From Magnaporthiopsis rhizophila (lineage: Eukaryota > Ascomycota > Sordariomycetes > Magnaporthales > Magnaporthaceae), in the NCBI GenBank assembly GCA_003049465.1, contig PYSS01000084.1, forward strand, positions 62,001 to 126,000: a DNA stretch of 64,000 bases, read 5' to 3'. The stretch's first letter is position 1, and every line of letters starts with the position of its first letter. The notes under the pieces were generated by a model that saw only the letters and a program-made list of their open reading frames with translations, ran no database searches and was not told the origin of the DNA. Both the position numbers and the translations under genes were made by a program. Below, one piece after another: positions 45,707-57,786 of the stretch.

Positions 45707-45780
45707 TGATCCGACCCAGGATCGAACTGAGGACCTTGAGCGTGTTAAGCTCACGTGATAACCGACTACACCATCGGACC
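45707..45780 (-). tRNA. tRNA-Val (anticodon AAC)
   Basis: The minus strand folds as a 74-nt cloverleaf without an intron. The acceptor stem pairs GGTCCGA with TCGGATC (one G-T wobble), the anticodon arm is GAGC-TTAACAC-GCTC with anticodon AAC, and the T arm is CTCAG-TTCGATC-CTGGG with discriminator A. The D arm carries GTGTAGTCGGTTATCAC. AAC decodes GTT/GTC/GTA-type valine codons after modification. Both internal promoter boxes are intact. Confidence 0.95.
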
Positions 45781-46419
45781 TGGTGATTTGATTGATAAAA
45801 AGTAATCTCTGGCGGGTCATATTCTGCGTTACTCTGTGGGCCATCCCTCGATTCGACAAGCGCCAACGAGCAGGCCAGGTCTGACTCGCAACGGCCAGCC
45901 GTAAAAGTCGTAGGCAGCTGCTACGTGTGAGAAAGGGTTGACTCCTGATCGGATCGGCATTGATCCGCAGGGCAAGCCAGCCGGAGGCGCCGAAGCGGGG
46001 AAGCGGCTGAACAGCATAAAAGCTAAAGACGCCTGCAGGCGACTGGACTTAGCCTCTAGCAACGCCGGGTGTGTGTCCCTGACCCCATATCCTTCCCCTT
46101 TTCGTTGGGACTTGGGACGGCTGCTTGAATCTCCTAGCCCCTCGAGGCGCCGTGCTCCGCCAGTGCCACAACCTCCAGATAACCCAGCTAGTGAGCCGAG
46201 AACGACAAAGAACAGAGGATGCGTTGAACAAGACCGGCGAGGCAAACCGGCCCAAGATATGCATCGAGTCCAGCTCACAAGTCGCCTATGTGTCAGCTAC
46301 CCGCTCGGCGCGCCCTTTGGTCACCGGCACCGCGCGCAAGGTTAGGGGTCGGTGGAACGTTCATAGTAGGTCACGGTTCTCGAGTATATAGTTGGCCACT
46401 GAGACGATCACACGGCCCG
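45781..46419. other. intergenic, no gene recognised
   Basis: About 0.6 kb between the tRNA and the DUF4291 gene 3' end. Open frames on both strands have no recognisable motif. Confidence 0.45.
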
Positions 46420-47112
46420 TCATCCTCTCATCTCAAGCAACTCCTGTAGTTCCTCCGACACCTCAAACGGTCTTTCCACAGGGACAAGACCCAGGCCAAC
46501 AAGTTCCTGGGCAGAAATGTTCGGCTCCCGATCGAGCGTGCGCTTGAGCTCTCGCGCCCGCTCTGTGACGTCCTCGATGCCCGCGATGCCAGCCTCGACC
46601 CAGTCGGTGGCGAGCGCGCCGGGGATTCCGATCTGTATGCTGCGGTAGCCCAGCCTCTCCAGGCGCACCGTGCGCTCCGGGTCCCACTGCACTTTTACCA
46701 CCTCGTCCTTCTTGCGCATCTCAACTTCTTGCTCTTTCGTCATTTCTGCTGCGGCAGAGCGGTGATGTGCGCTCCCGGCGTGCGTCAGGGCAGCTCTCGC
46801 AAGGAGGCCGAGGAAATAGGCGCGCCGGACGCGGATGGCGAGGATGCGCTCTTGGTGGGCATCCTTGAACGAATAGCCGGCCCGGTACAGCATCCAGGCC
46901 CATGACGGCTTTATCCACGTCATGCGCGTCGTGCGGAACAGCCGCGACGCGTCGAGCCGCTGCGCCGCGACTGCCTCGGTGGCGATGGCGGCCGAGTAGG
47001 CCTGGTAGACTGTGATGGTCTCGTCGTCGTATAGTGCCCGGATCTGACGATAGGGAGGATCTGTGGTGGGAGGACATGGAGTGTCGGCGATGGTGGTGGT
47101 GATGGACGTCAT
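46420..47112 (-). CDS. DUF4291-type protein, intronless
   Basis: A single-exon gene of 230 residues matching the DUF4291 family, whose biochemical role is unknown. The characteristic N-terminal block is IRALYDDETITVYQAYSAAIA followed by RMTWIKPSWAWMLYRAGYS and QERILAIRVRRAYFL, then VQWDPERTVRLERLGYRSIQIG. The family occurs in both bacteria and fungi, so transfer is possible but not shown. The C-terminus is a charged helical tail (SEELQELLEMRG). It is the last intact gene before the right AT-rich block; its codons look like those of neighbouring island genes. Confidence 0.85.
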   Translation of the reverse strand: MTSITTTIADTPCPPTTDPPYRQIRALYDDETITVYQAYSAAIATEAVAAQRLDASRLFRTTRMTWIKPSWAWMLYRAGYSFKDAHQERILAIRVRRAYFLGLLARAALTHAGSAHHRSAAAEMTKEQEVEMRKKDEVVKVQWDPERTVRLERLGYRSIQIGIPGALATDWVEAGIAGIEDVTERARELKRTLDREPNISAQELVGLGLVPVERPFEVSEELQELLEMRG

Positions 47113-48673
47113 TATGCTTCGGTTCGAGTGCTGCGTGGTAAGTAGGAATTGTAGGAATGTTTGACACGAGAGCTCGAACTAGCAGTGCCTTCTCCTGCTT
47201 ATAACTATTGTACGCTTTCAGCTGTCTGGATTGTCGTGTTTAAAAGGTGTTGTGGATTGCCCTCCTGTAACATGATGAGTGGGAGCGTCGTCTCTTTAAG
47301 ACCGCTGCGGCTGAATGCAGCTGGCCGATATGAGTCAACGGCAAGCCGCCTCCCGAAACTGCTTAAAATACCTAGCGCCATCCCAGCACAGATGACTAAA
47401 ATGCGCCACTGCGTTGGCATCGGTTCTCTGTAAGAACGACTGGGAGATGAAGTCGAATGTAATGAGCAAAGAGCGCTTGCTGCATTTCCTTAGATCCAAC
47501 TAAATGGTTATTCAAAGATTAGTTAGCAAAAGCGTCCAACAGCAAGAATTGCTCAGTGGCCAACTGCTTTAGGGCTTGATCGACACTCCGTGTTTTTGTT
47601 TTTACAATTTGGGTCTTCACGAGGGCCGTTAGGAGAGAGTACACGTAAATACTAGATACATTTACTGCAAAGAAGGCTTATAACCAGTCCACTTTTACTG
47701 GACTTTGATGTGTACGGGTTATACCTGCGTAAGCAAAGTAAAAAGAAAAAAAAAAAGAAAAAAGCTGCCCGGGTTTAATTGTGATTGCGTTTTAATTAAT
47801 TGTACTTAGCAGGAAGCTGAGGGGAGCCTGAACATATATGCGGATACAGTAAAATATTCCATTGTGATAGATCCTGGCGAATATAAATTGGGCATTCTAC
47901 TTTTTAGTCTTTGTTAGAAAAGCATGGAAGAATTTTCAGTAACATTTCAGGGCCTGTCCCAGGGTATCGGTTTTTTGGTTTTTTGGCCCTTTCCTGTTTT
48001 TTCTATGCAAAATAAGTTTATCTTTCGTCCCAAAAACCACGCCCGGGGTAGCCCTATGCCTGTTTATATATATATAGGCCTAATTTTAAATTGTTTTACA
48101 TCCAGTAACACCCGGAGGCCCGGCACAACGTCACCCTATAAAAAACTAAAAAACACAAATATATAAAATAAAAGCTATTCTCAAAATTAAGATAGGTAGT
48201 GCAAAGTGGCAATTTATAATAAAAATATGCCTGAATAACCTTATTTTCCAATGGATCCAAAGGGCCTTTTGGGATAATTATAAAATTATTTAAAAGCCCA
48301 AAAACCAGGGATTTACGTAATATAAAAGGGCAACCTTTTTGCGGTTCAAATACAGGTATAATAAAAACCAATCCAGCTTATATTTATTTTTTATATCCAA
48401 CTCCGTTATTTACCCTTTTATTTAAGGCTATACCTTGTGCGCCCTCCCTTTATCTTCGGCGCCGGTGCCAGGAAAACCTAACTCGGGCCCGATTTGTGGC
48501 TTTTTTTTCCCACGCTGTATAATAAGGCCAAACAGACTTTTTAACCCACTCAGGTCACGTTAAAAACCCCGATAGCCTTTTTTAAAGCCCAAAACCCACC
48601 CATAACCCTGATTTTCACGATCCTTTTGCTTCCCTTTAACCCTTCTTTTTGGCAAACCTTTGGGCTTACCTTT

Positions 48674-48726
48674 CGGCCTTTTTTACGGCTTTCCTTCCGG
48701 CCTTTTTTACAGCCTCCCTTCCGGCC
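48674..48726 (+). repeat. 24-bp tandem repeat, 2.2 copies
   Basis: Copies of a CGGCCTTTTTTACRGC-type unit start at 48674, 48698 and (partial) 48722. The differences are transitions. Confidence 0.7.
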
Positions 48727-49312
48727 TTGCAAATAACCTAAGGCACTTTTATAAAATTTTCCCAAACCTTTCAAAAAGCTATTAAATATAATAATTAAAC
48801 CGTAAATCAACTTTTGGCCTTTTTCGAAAGCTTTGCGAAATCTGCCCAATAAGGGAAAATAAATCCGGCAATCGCTTCCTGGCTTTCCAAATGCCTTAAA
48901 ATAATCGCAAAGGATTTATTGAATTATTAACCGTTTATATAATGGTTAAAAAAGGTTAAAAACAAATATAATAATTTTAAAAAACAGTATAAAAATTAGA
49001 TCGATTTTGGTAAAAAGAATTACCCTAAATCTGGAAACAAAATTTTATCGCGCCAGTATAAAGGCCTGGTAAGTATTTTTTTACGGTGCGGTTTAATGCC
49101 TTTTGGATATAAAAAAGGCCTTTTTTGGCCGAACTTTTAAAAGGTTACTTTTACAAATAACTGGGTGGTAAGGCGAAAGATTGCAATAGCCGTACAACGC
49201 CTGGCAAAAAAAATCAACGGAAATAAAGGACCGGCCCGTTAGCAAGCTATAAAAAACCGGTATAATACCCTACTAATAAAGCAGGGCGCTTAATAATAGC
49301 AAAATCCCAAAT

Positions 49313-49317
49313 CCATA
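49313..49317. repeat. left target-site duplication (CCATA)
   Basis: CCATA directly precedes the LTR start at 49318 and recurs directly after the LTR end at 56677 (56678-56682). A 5-bp duplication is normal for Ty3/gypsy integration and shows that both element ends are original. Confidence 0.85.
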
Positions 49318-49806
49318 TATTACAAACGGTTCTCTGCTTCTAGGGTAGGGTACGCTAGGAAAGGTATTAAGCAGTATGGTTTCCACAAGGTCGCCTTATG
49401 CTGGGGACTGGGGATAATAACAAAGGTCTCGATTGCTTGCCCAAAGGGGTGCCTTGGAGCTAATTTAGATTAACTAATACCAAGTCTTTAATTAAAAATT
49501 ATCTAACATAATAAGAAACCTTGCTTTATATATCTATAACCCTTTTGTGCCAAACCTGTGCTATATTTATTATATCCGTCTTTCCACATATCAAATATAT
49601 TACCGTATTATATTTATTATATCCGTTATATTGCATAACAAATATATCAGGCATATTACCCGTGCTTAAATAAATGCCTAATTACGTAACTTCCTGCCCA
49701 CCGGGCTTTAATTATTTAACCTTTGGTTTTTTTAATTGCAGGATAAAAGCATTCTGCCGGGGGTTAGCCCCAGCCCTTTTGCCCCCTGCCAGTTATAATT
49801 ATAATA
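49318..49806 (-). repeat. 3' LTR of the minus-strand chromovirus (489 bp)
   Basis: In plus orientation it starts TATTACAAACGG (from TGTTACAAGCAG) and ends TATAATTATAATA (from a GGTCGTAACA-type end). Its length equals that of the LTR at 56189-56677. It is more mutated at its termini than the other copy. Confidence 0.85.
49524..49532 (-). promoter_or_regulatory. TATA box remnant in the LTR
   Basis: The minus strand reads TATATAAAG followed by CAAGG, matching TATATAAGG-CAAGG in the left LTR at 1946 and TATATAAGG at 57571. One base differs, as expected after RIP. Confidence 0.5.
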
Positions 49807-52800
49807 TTAAATTTCCTTTTTTAGGCCAAATTTCTTTAGCTATATTTGCAGCCCCGTTTTTTTGTCAATAATAAATATTTTCCTTTTTTACCATCTTTTA
49901 TCCCCTCCTTTCTAACAAAATATCCGGTCAGGTACAAAAATAAAAAAATATTAGCGCACGGTCCACTATCCATTGCAACATTTTTTTTGCTACCCTTTTA
50001 TTTTTTTTTATTAAAATATTTTCCTGTTTTTTTTATAAATCTTTCGGCCGCTTTTGTTACAAGGTTTTTTTTTGAAACTTTTTTTGATATATAAAATGCA
50101 TTCGATAAAGGTATTTTTGTTATAATATTTTTGGGCTTACCCTTGAGCAGTTTCGGTTAATTAAAAATTAGTATGCTAAACTGAAAGCCAAATTAAAAGC
50201 TGCAAAAAAACGGCACCGGATTATTAAACAAAAACTGTTTATTATTAATACCTAAATTAAATAATTATACAAATAAAAAAAAATGTGGTTTAAAAAAAAA
50301 TGCGTATAATTTGTTGCAAAATTAATATTATAAAAGAACTAAAGCAGGTTAAATAGGAAAAGGCCGAAAAAACAGCCATATAAGCCCCTATTATACCCCT
50401 AGGTTTGCTGGTTTCCAATTTTCTTTTATTATTTCCGAGCTGGGCTAATTATAGGATTAGCCCTGATTTTAATCTGTTGGCCCTGTTTTAACCAGATAAA
50501 TTATTTTGGTACGGGTATTTTAAACCGAAATTTGAATTTTGGTATTGGTATTAACTTTTTTTCAAAAGCTTTTTGCCGGTATTTTTTAAAAGCCTCTGGT
50601 ACACCTTTTAGGTTTTTTTTTTTTTTTAAATGCTTTTTTCAATTTTGTACCCTGTCTATTTAACCAAATAATATTTGGTTTTATTAATAATATTTTTATC
50701 CAAAATTTTCTCGATTTTGTACTTTTGTTTTGGGTCGATTTTTATTAATTTATTATTTTTAAACCCTAATGGTGCTGGTTTAAACAAATCGATATAAAAA
50801 ACCGGATAATTATATATAATTAATAATAATTAAAATTTATAATTAATATCGGAAACCTTTTTTAGGATTTTGAACGGTTCTAATTTTTTATGGTTTAATT
50901 TATTGCTTAATTATTTTATTTTAATATTGCATTAAAAAAGATAAATATTATCCTCCTTTTTAAAAATTGGTTTTTTGATCCTTTTTTTATTGGCCTGTAT
51001 AAATATGTATTATTGCAATTTTTTTAGCTTTACCTGGAAATTTTTGTGCAGTTTGGTAAATTTTTTTACCTGTATTTCTGCTATTAAAATATATAATTTT
51101 GCCCTAAATTTTTTATATATTATAAATATATATTTATAATTTGTATAAAACGGTATAATTTTTATATTTTTATATATTAAACTGTTATATACAAATTAAA
51201 TTATAGGAAATAATTATACCCAATTATTTTATTTATAATTAATAAAATAATATAAATATTATTTTATAATTTGATTTGTTCGTTTTATTTGTTTATCCGT
51301 TTAAGGATAATAAATTGTAAAAAAAATGTATTTTGCACCTAAATTTGCTATAAATTGCTTTTAAAATTTATTATTAAATAATTTATTTCGGTTTGAAATT
51401 ATATAATCCGGTGTTCTGTATTTTGTAATTATATTCTGGATAAAAATATAAGCTAAATTTATAACCTTTGCATTTTTTTTAAATAATAAGTATATAGTAT
51501 ATTTAATAAATTGGTTAATTATTATTATAATATTATTATATTGGATATTTATAAAAGGTTTTTTTAATTTGGATAACTTTGTGATAAAATTTGCCGTAAC
51601 TTTTTGCTATGCTTTATTAAATATTAGCAAGGGTTATAATAATTTATAAGGTTTATACCTGTTAATTTTGTTTTTTGCACAATTTTTGCAATTTTTAATT
51701 ATATTTTATATTTTGGCATAAATTTTTATAAATCCGTGGTACTGCCGAAACCTTTTTCAAATTTTAACAATCTTTTAATATTTATTAGCTATTTGGTTAT
51801 AAATCTGCTGGATTTTTTCTGGGGTTTAATTTTTTTGCCAGATTATTTTGGCCAATGCTTGCTGTGCTGAAATCAGGGATTTGTTTGGTTTTTTGGCCAA
51901 AATTATGCATATTTCTGGTGGTATATCCACCTAATAATCCGGTTAACGGTTTAAAATATTTGTTTGGCCGTTTTTTAACCTTTTTTTAACCTTAATTCGA
52001 AAATTATAATTTTAAAAAAAATAGCTTTATTAGATTTATTTTTTGTTTAATATTTGGCTAATAATAAATTGTAATAGGTTTTTGTGATTAGTATATATTA
52101 TAATTTGGTAATTGGTTTTGCACAAATATATCCTTTATTTTTCCAAAATTTTAATAATAACGAGGAATTTTTTATTATAAATTTGATAATTTAGCTTAGG
52201 TTTATTTAATTTTTGCAAAAAAAATGCGCAAAAATACAGCTTTTTTTGGTTATTTTATTATTTTAACTGCCCTTTAATAGCAAAATTTAACGTATTAATT
52301 TTAACCTTAAAAGGTTTTTCTGGATCTGGTATTGCCAGTACCGGTATTTAAATAATAGCTTTTTTTAGCAATTCGAAAGCTATTTATTTTTATATTTTTT
52401 AATAAAACTGGGTGTTATTTTTGGTAAAATCTGTAAATAGTATAACCTTTTTGTTAAAATTTCGGATAAATTTTCGGTAAAAATTTAAAAACCCCAAAAA
52501 GCCTTGTACTTTTTTAACCATAATAAATACAGGTCAATTTTTTACTGCCTGTACCTTTTTGGGTTTTATCCGAACTTTTCCTTATCTAATAATAAATCCG
52601 AAAAAAATTACCTTTAAAAAATGTTATATATATTTATCCGGGTTAACCAAAAGCTTTATATTTTGCAATTTTTACAGCATTTTATGCATATATTATTTAT
52701 ATTTTTTTAATATTTTCGAAAAAATTAAAATATTATTTAGGTATATAAAAATGAAAATATCGAAATATTTTTGTAATATATGGTTAATTATTTGTTAAAA

Positions 52801-55800
52801 TATGGCTGGTGCATTAATAAATCCAAAAATTATTATTAATAATTCGAAAATTCCAAATTTGGTTCGAAAAACGGTTTTTTATTTATTACCCTCCTTAATT
52901 TATAATAAGTTATAAATTTTATATAAATTTAGGGCTATAAATTACCGATTTTTCCCGAGCTTATTTTTAAGCTTATTAATTAGGGATAAAAAATATCGAT
53001 CTTTTATTATTTTTTAATTTAACAAATAATAATCGATATATATCCGTTTTTTTCCGTTTTTTTTAAAAATAAACAAAATTTTATATTCTATAAAGAAATT
53101 AAAAGGTTTGATAAATTCTTTTCTAATTTTTTCCTTTAATTATTTTCGTAACAGTTTTTTTTGCCGAGGGTTTAATCGATACAATTTTTGGTACTTAAGT
53201 TATACTTCCGGTTTAAACTTAATTTTATAATTAAACGGTCCGTATTTTTATAATACCGTTTCCAAATCCTTTTGGAACAATTTCCAATACTTATAATATT
53301 TTTTAGGAACATTTTTAAATCCATCCTTAATAATTTCCTGCTTATCGGGTTTGTTTATATTTATATTTATTAATATTTTGGTTAATACGGTTTGTTAGGG
53401 CTAATTATTATATTTTGCTGCTATTATGGTTACCCTTTTTGGCGTCCGATTTTTATTATCCGGGGCCCGTAATTATTGGATTTTTTTGTTAATTAATAAT
53501 AATTTTCTTTATTAAATTTGTTCGGTAATCCAATTTATTAAAGGATTATATTTTTTAAATTATAAAAAATTTAAAATTAGGTTTTTTCCTTTTATATTTA
53601 TAATATCCAGAATTATTTTACAGGTTTTCCCCAAAAATCGAAATTTAAATTAATTAGTTTCAATATTAATTTTTTTTTATTAAATATAACTGGTTTTTAT
53701 TTTATTATTATAAAATTATATGGTTTTTTTTTAATATATTAAAATATTATACTTTTTTACCGTTTTTAGTAAAAAATATTTTTTTTAGGTTTTGCAATTA
53801 ATTATAATTTTTATTTTTTGTTTTTTCCAATATATTATTATCCTAATATATTCGTACTAATTATTAATCGTTATTATTTGGATTTTTGCTAATTATTATC
53901 GTTTTATCCGTGCTTTTTTTCGGATAAACCTTTTAATTTTTTGTTTGGAATGCCTTTATCCGGTTCCTGGTTATTTTTATTAAACAAACAAATTTATCCA
54001 TCCAGGTTTATGCTTTTTCCTTTATATGGATTTTGCATTCCGGCTTTTTGCATATCCAATATATAAAAATTCCTGCTATGCATATTATAAAATACGCTAA
54101 TAATAGCTTAAAGGTTGCTGCAAAACTTTTATAACCCATTTTTGCTATTTACCATTTTAAAAACTGGTATTTTTATTATAAATATTGCACTGATTTTTTT
54201 CCCTTTTTTTGTGGGAAAAAATTATATTAGCTTTTTGGCCATATGCTATTTACAATTATTATACAAATATTTAGCCCAAAAAAGTTTATTATAATAGCCC
54301 GTATCGGGATTTATATTTTTATAATTTAACATATATAGCTATATTAATTATTGGTTCAGGTTCGGGATTTTTTTAAATAATACCCCATAATAAATAACCA
54401 ATTGGTTATTTTTTAGCCAATCCAGGGGCTTTTATTATTATTTTATGCTGGTTTTTTGCGTACCAAACCACCGATAGGTTTGGGCTGATCCCAAAATTAT
54501 CGATTTATTTCCAAAAACCTAAATAAAATATATACTTTTTGTATTTTTTTTTTGGTTATAAAGGGTTATTTTCCTATATTAATTAACCGTTAATTAAATT
54601 TTTGCTGGAGTTTTTTAAAATTAATAATATATTATTTTTTGCTAGGTTTTTTATTATTAGGGTTTGTTTTTATAATTTTTTAAAATTCGGTTAAATTTAG
54701 CTTTTTTTTTGGGCTTATAACAAATATGTTTGGCCCAAAAATTGTTTTATTTTTATATTTATATTTGGGTTTTTCTCGGGATTATTAACCGAAATATCTG
54801 ATACGCTTTTATTCCGGACTAATTTTTCGAGCTTCCTGTTTTGTTTAGCAAATTTTTTTATTATTAATATGCAATTATTATAGCACCTGGTTTTTCATAT
54901 TTTTTTAAAACTCGAACCGTTATATTATTTTTTTTTTCGGACGTTATAGGATTGATAATAACGCTAATTTCCTTTTTATTATTAATCCGGAATTGGCCAA
55001 TTTGTTATATTACAGCAATTTATCGTTTAGGGTAATACCCTGTGGTATTTTTATCGGAGCAATGGATTATACAATTTTTATCAAAATAATAAATTTAATT
55101 AAACGGTGCTCCGGAACACAGGTTTTTTTTATTATTTATTATGCTGCCCTAAATAAAATTGGAATTATAGGTTTATAACCCTTTGGTGCGCTTTTTTGGT
55201 AAAAAACGGCCGTTTATCGGTTTTTTTATAAATAATTTTTTTTAATATATCCTTTTTTTTTATATTTAAAATATTTCCCGTTTTTTGGGTTTTTGAACCT
55301 AATATATTTTTATTTCTTTTATTGGTATATAATTTTAGTATTGAAATTTATGGGTCCAGGATATATATTATAAGCTGTGGATTATTATTATTTTGCCTTT
55401 TTTTGGTTGGTTTTATTATTTTGCATTACTGGTTTAATTTGCTGGGCTTTTTTTTTAAAATATCGTTTGTATAATTTATTATTAATATAAATAATTATAA
55501 TAATATAATCGATAAAATTTTCAAATTATTCCTGTTTAAATAATTTATTTTTTATATTATTTTTTAACCTTTGGTAAAATTGGATTATTTTGGTATTTTT
55601 TGTTCAGTTAAATTTGTTAATTAGCCGCTAAAATTTAAAAATATAAATTAATACGGGGCTTTTTTGCCGGAGCTGAAGTAATTTTTTTTCGGCCATCCAT
55701 TTTTTATCGATTTGTTCGAAAATTTTGGCGATTTTTTTTCCGAATTTTTCGAAATTAGCAAATACCAGCTTGGTTTTTTTTTTGGATTTGTTATGCCCCT

Positions 55801-56188
55801 TTAAATAATTGGACCAAATAGGTTCAAACCAATCCTTAATTTTATTATCCAGATATATAATTATATAAGCAATTTTTTGTTTTTTTTGCTAAAAATGGTT
55901 TTGATAAAACAAAAAATACCCTTTATATTTGGTTAGGAATATTTTAATTTTGCCTTTTTTCCTATTATATTTATCAGGCAAAAGGAATTTATAAAATTTA
56001 ACAGTAATATAAGGCTCGGTTTAAGCTTTTTTAAATTTTTCGATTTTTGCGATAAATATTTGTATAGCCGCCAAAGGGTTATTGTACAATTTGCCGGCGA
56101 TAATAATACTTTTGGGTTTTTTGCCTACGATTAATATAATTATTACTGCTTGTTATTTTTGGTAAATATTAAATAAAATCAGTTAAAA

Positions 56189-56677
56189 TATTACAAACGG
56201 TTTTTTGCTTTTAAGGTAAGGTACGTTAAAAAAGGTATTAAACAGTATAATTTTCACAAGGTTGCTTTATACTGAAAATTGGGAATAATAACAAAGGTTT
56301 CGATTATTTGCCTAAAGGGGTGCTTTGGAACTAACTTAGGTTAATTAATGCCAAGGCCTTAGTTAAAAATTATTTAACACAATAGGAAACTTTGCTTTAT
56401 ATACCTGTAACCCTTTTGTGCCAAACCTGTGTTATATTTGCTATATCCGTTCTTCCATATATTAAATATATTACCGTGCTATATTTGCTATATCCGTTAT
56501 ATTGCATAGCAAATATATCAGGCATATTACCCGTGCTTAGGTAAATATTTAGTTATGTGATTTTCTGCCCACCGGGCTTTAGTCATTCAGCCTTTGGTTT
56601 TTTTGACTGCGGGGTAAAGGCGTCCTGCCGGGGGTTAGCCCCAGCCCTTCTGCCCCCTGCCAGCTGTGGTCGTAACA
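56189..56677 (-). repeat. 5' LTR of the minus-strand chromovirus (489 bp)
   Basis: In plus orientation it runs from TATTACAAACGG to GTGGTCGTAACA. Next to it on the element side lies TTTTAACTGAT (minus strand), the same sequence that follows the LTR at 57786. The right flank begins with the CCATA duplication. Confidence 0.85.
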
Positions 56678-56682
56678 CCATA
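56678..56682. repeat. right target-site duplication (CCATA)
   Basis: Matches 49313-49317. Together they mark the insertion point of the minus-strand element. Confidence 0.85.
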
Positions 56683-57319
56683 TCGGAAATCGTTTTTTTT
56701 AGGCTGCCCAAACATTTGCCCGGGCCGGCAAAAAGTCCGATTGGGATTTAAACCCTCCAAATAAGGAGTTTTTCACCGGCCTCCCGGCCGGCTTTCCGCA
56801 TACCTTTCCGCATATCCGCCCGCCCGGCCTTTAAGCACTGGCTAAAATATAAAAACTGGGTTTTGGCTGTTAAAAGCCTTAATATAAAGCTTTAGAACGG
56901 CCTAAAAGCCTTAACCCGCATATAATTAATCCGGGCCTTTAAAAAAACGAAATTTAACCAAATAATGGATTAATAACCCGAAAATTAAAAAGGATATCCT
57001 AAAATTAATACAAAGCAGAATAACGGACTTATAAGTATAAAAAAAAGGCCCGGACCATAAAAAGCCGTACCTTAAAAACACGTTTTGCAATATTATTGGC
57101 GGTATTATTATCGGCATTATTTTTGGAAAATTAGGGATTAGCTGAAAAAGTTACCATTAGGTAGGTTACCAAATACAAAACCATTTATTTTTAAATAAAT
57201 AAAAATAGCACCAATCTTGCTACAAATTACAGCATTTAATTCAGTTTAAAAAAGCAATAAAAATATACCAAATTTCGATCTGAATAATTGCAAATTTATT
57301 AAATAATAATTGATAAAAA
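56678..57319. other. spacer between the two chromovirus copies
   Basis: This 642-bp stretch was continuous with the sequence left of 49318 before insertion. It starts with moderately GC-rich sequence (CCGGCCTCCCGGCCGG near 56780) and becomes AT-rich by 56,880. It has no intact gene; the minus frame 56926-57117 has no recognisable content. It may be part of another old repeat. Confidence 0.45.
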
Positions 57320-57786
57320 TGTTACGACCACGGCTGGCAGGGGACAGAAGGGCTGGGGCTAACCCCCAGCGGCACGCCTTTACCCCACAATCATAAAGGC
57401 CAAGGGCCCGAATGACCAAGGCCAGGAGAGAGTCACGTGACTAAGCATTTACCTAATCCAGGGTGATATGTAAAATATAAACATATCACACATATCACCA
57501 GGCAGGGTGTTAATATGTTTAATATAAACATATCAAACATAGCACAAACATAATAGGGAAAAATTGCTGATATATAAGGCAAAAGGTTCCTACTATGTTA
57601 GATAAGTCCTTAACTAAGGCCTCGGTATTAATCAACCTAAATTAGCTTTAAAGCATCCCTTTGGGCAAACAATCGAAACCTTTATTATTATCCAGTTTCC
57701 CCAGCACAAGCAACCTTATAAAAACCATACTGCTTAGCGCCTTTCCTAACGTACCCTACCCTAAAAGCAAAAAACTGTTTGTAACA
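57320..57786 (+). repeat. 5' LTR of the plus-strand chromovirus (467 bp)
   Basis: Begins TGTTACGACCACGG and ends CTGTTTGTAACA. The outer parts match the other LTRs. The U3 core differs, with palindromic ATATGT/ACATAT words (GATATGTAAAATATAAACAT near 57470) repeated around 57520. Confidence 0.9.
57571..57579 (+). promoter_or_regulatory. TATA box of the right LTR
   Basis: TATATAAGG followed by CAAAAGG, about 210 bp before the LTR end, at the same relative place as in the left LTR. Confidence 0.6.

Larger units (their letters stand above)
47113..49317. other. right island edge and AT-rich flank with degenerate repeats
   Basis: Ordinary composition persists to about 47,450, then A+T rises and by 47,900 the sequence is RIP-like. 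No intact gene is present. At 48674-48726 a 24-bp unit (CGGCCTTTTTTACGG-like) is repeated 2.2 times. The minus frame 48550-48849 is Lys/Gly-rich and looks like a decayed repeat, not a gene. Before the chromovirus inserted at 49318 this sequence was continuous with 56683 onward. Confidence 0.5.
49318..56677 (-). mobile_element. complete but degenerate chromovirus (Ty3/gypsy), minus strand
   Basis: A 7,360-bp element bounded by two 489-bp LTRs and a CCATA target duplication, transcribed leftward. On the minus strand the interior runs gag (from about 56,150), protease/RT/RNase H, integrase, then a chromodomain near 50,640-50,720 (IEKILDKN, YYLVK, stop, TGYKI). The RT active site reads YLNN near 52,745 in place of the usual YLDD, so both catalytic Asp are lost. 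All long frames are broken. The same gene order and many of the same words occur in the copy at 57320. The decay pattern is consistent with RIP. Confidence 0.9.
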
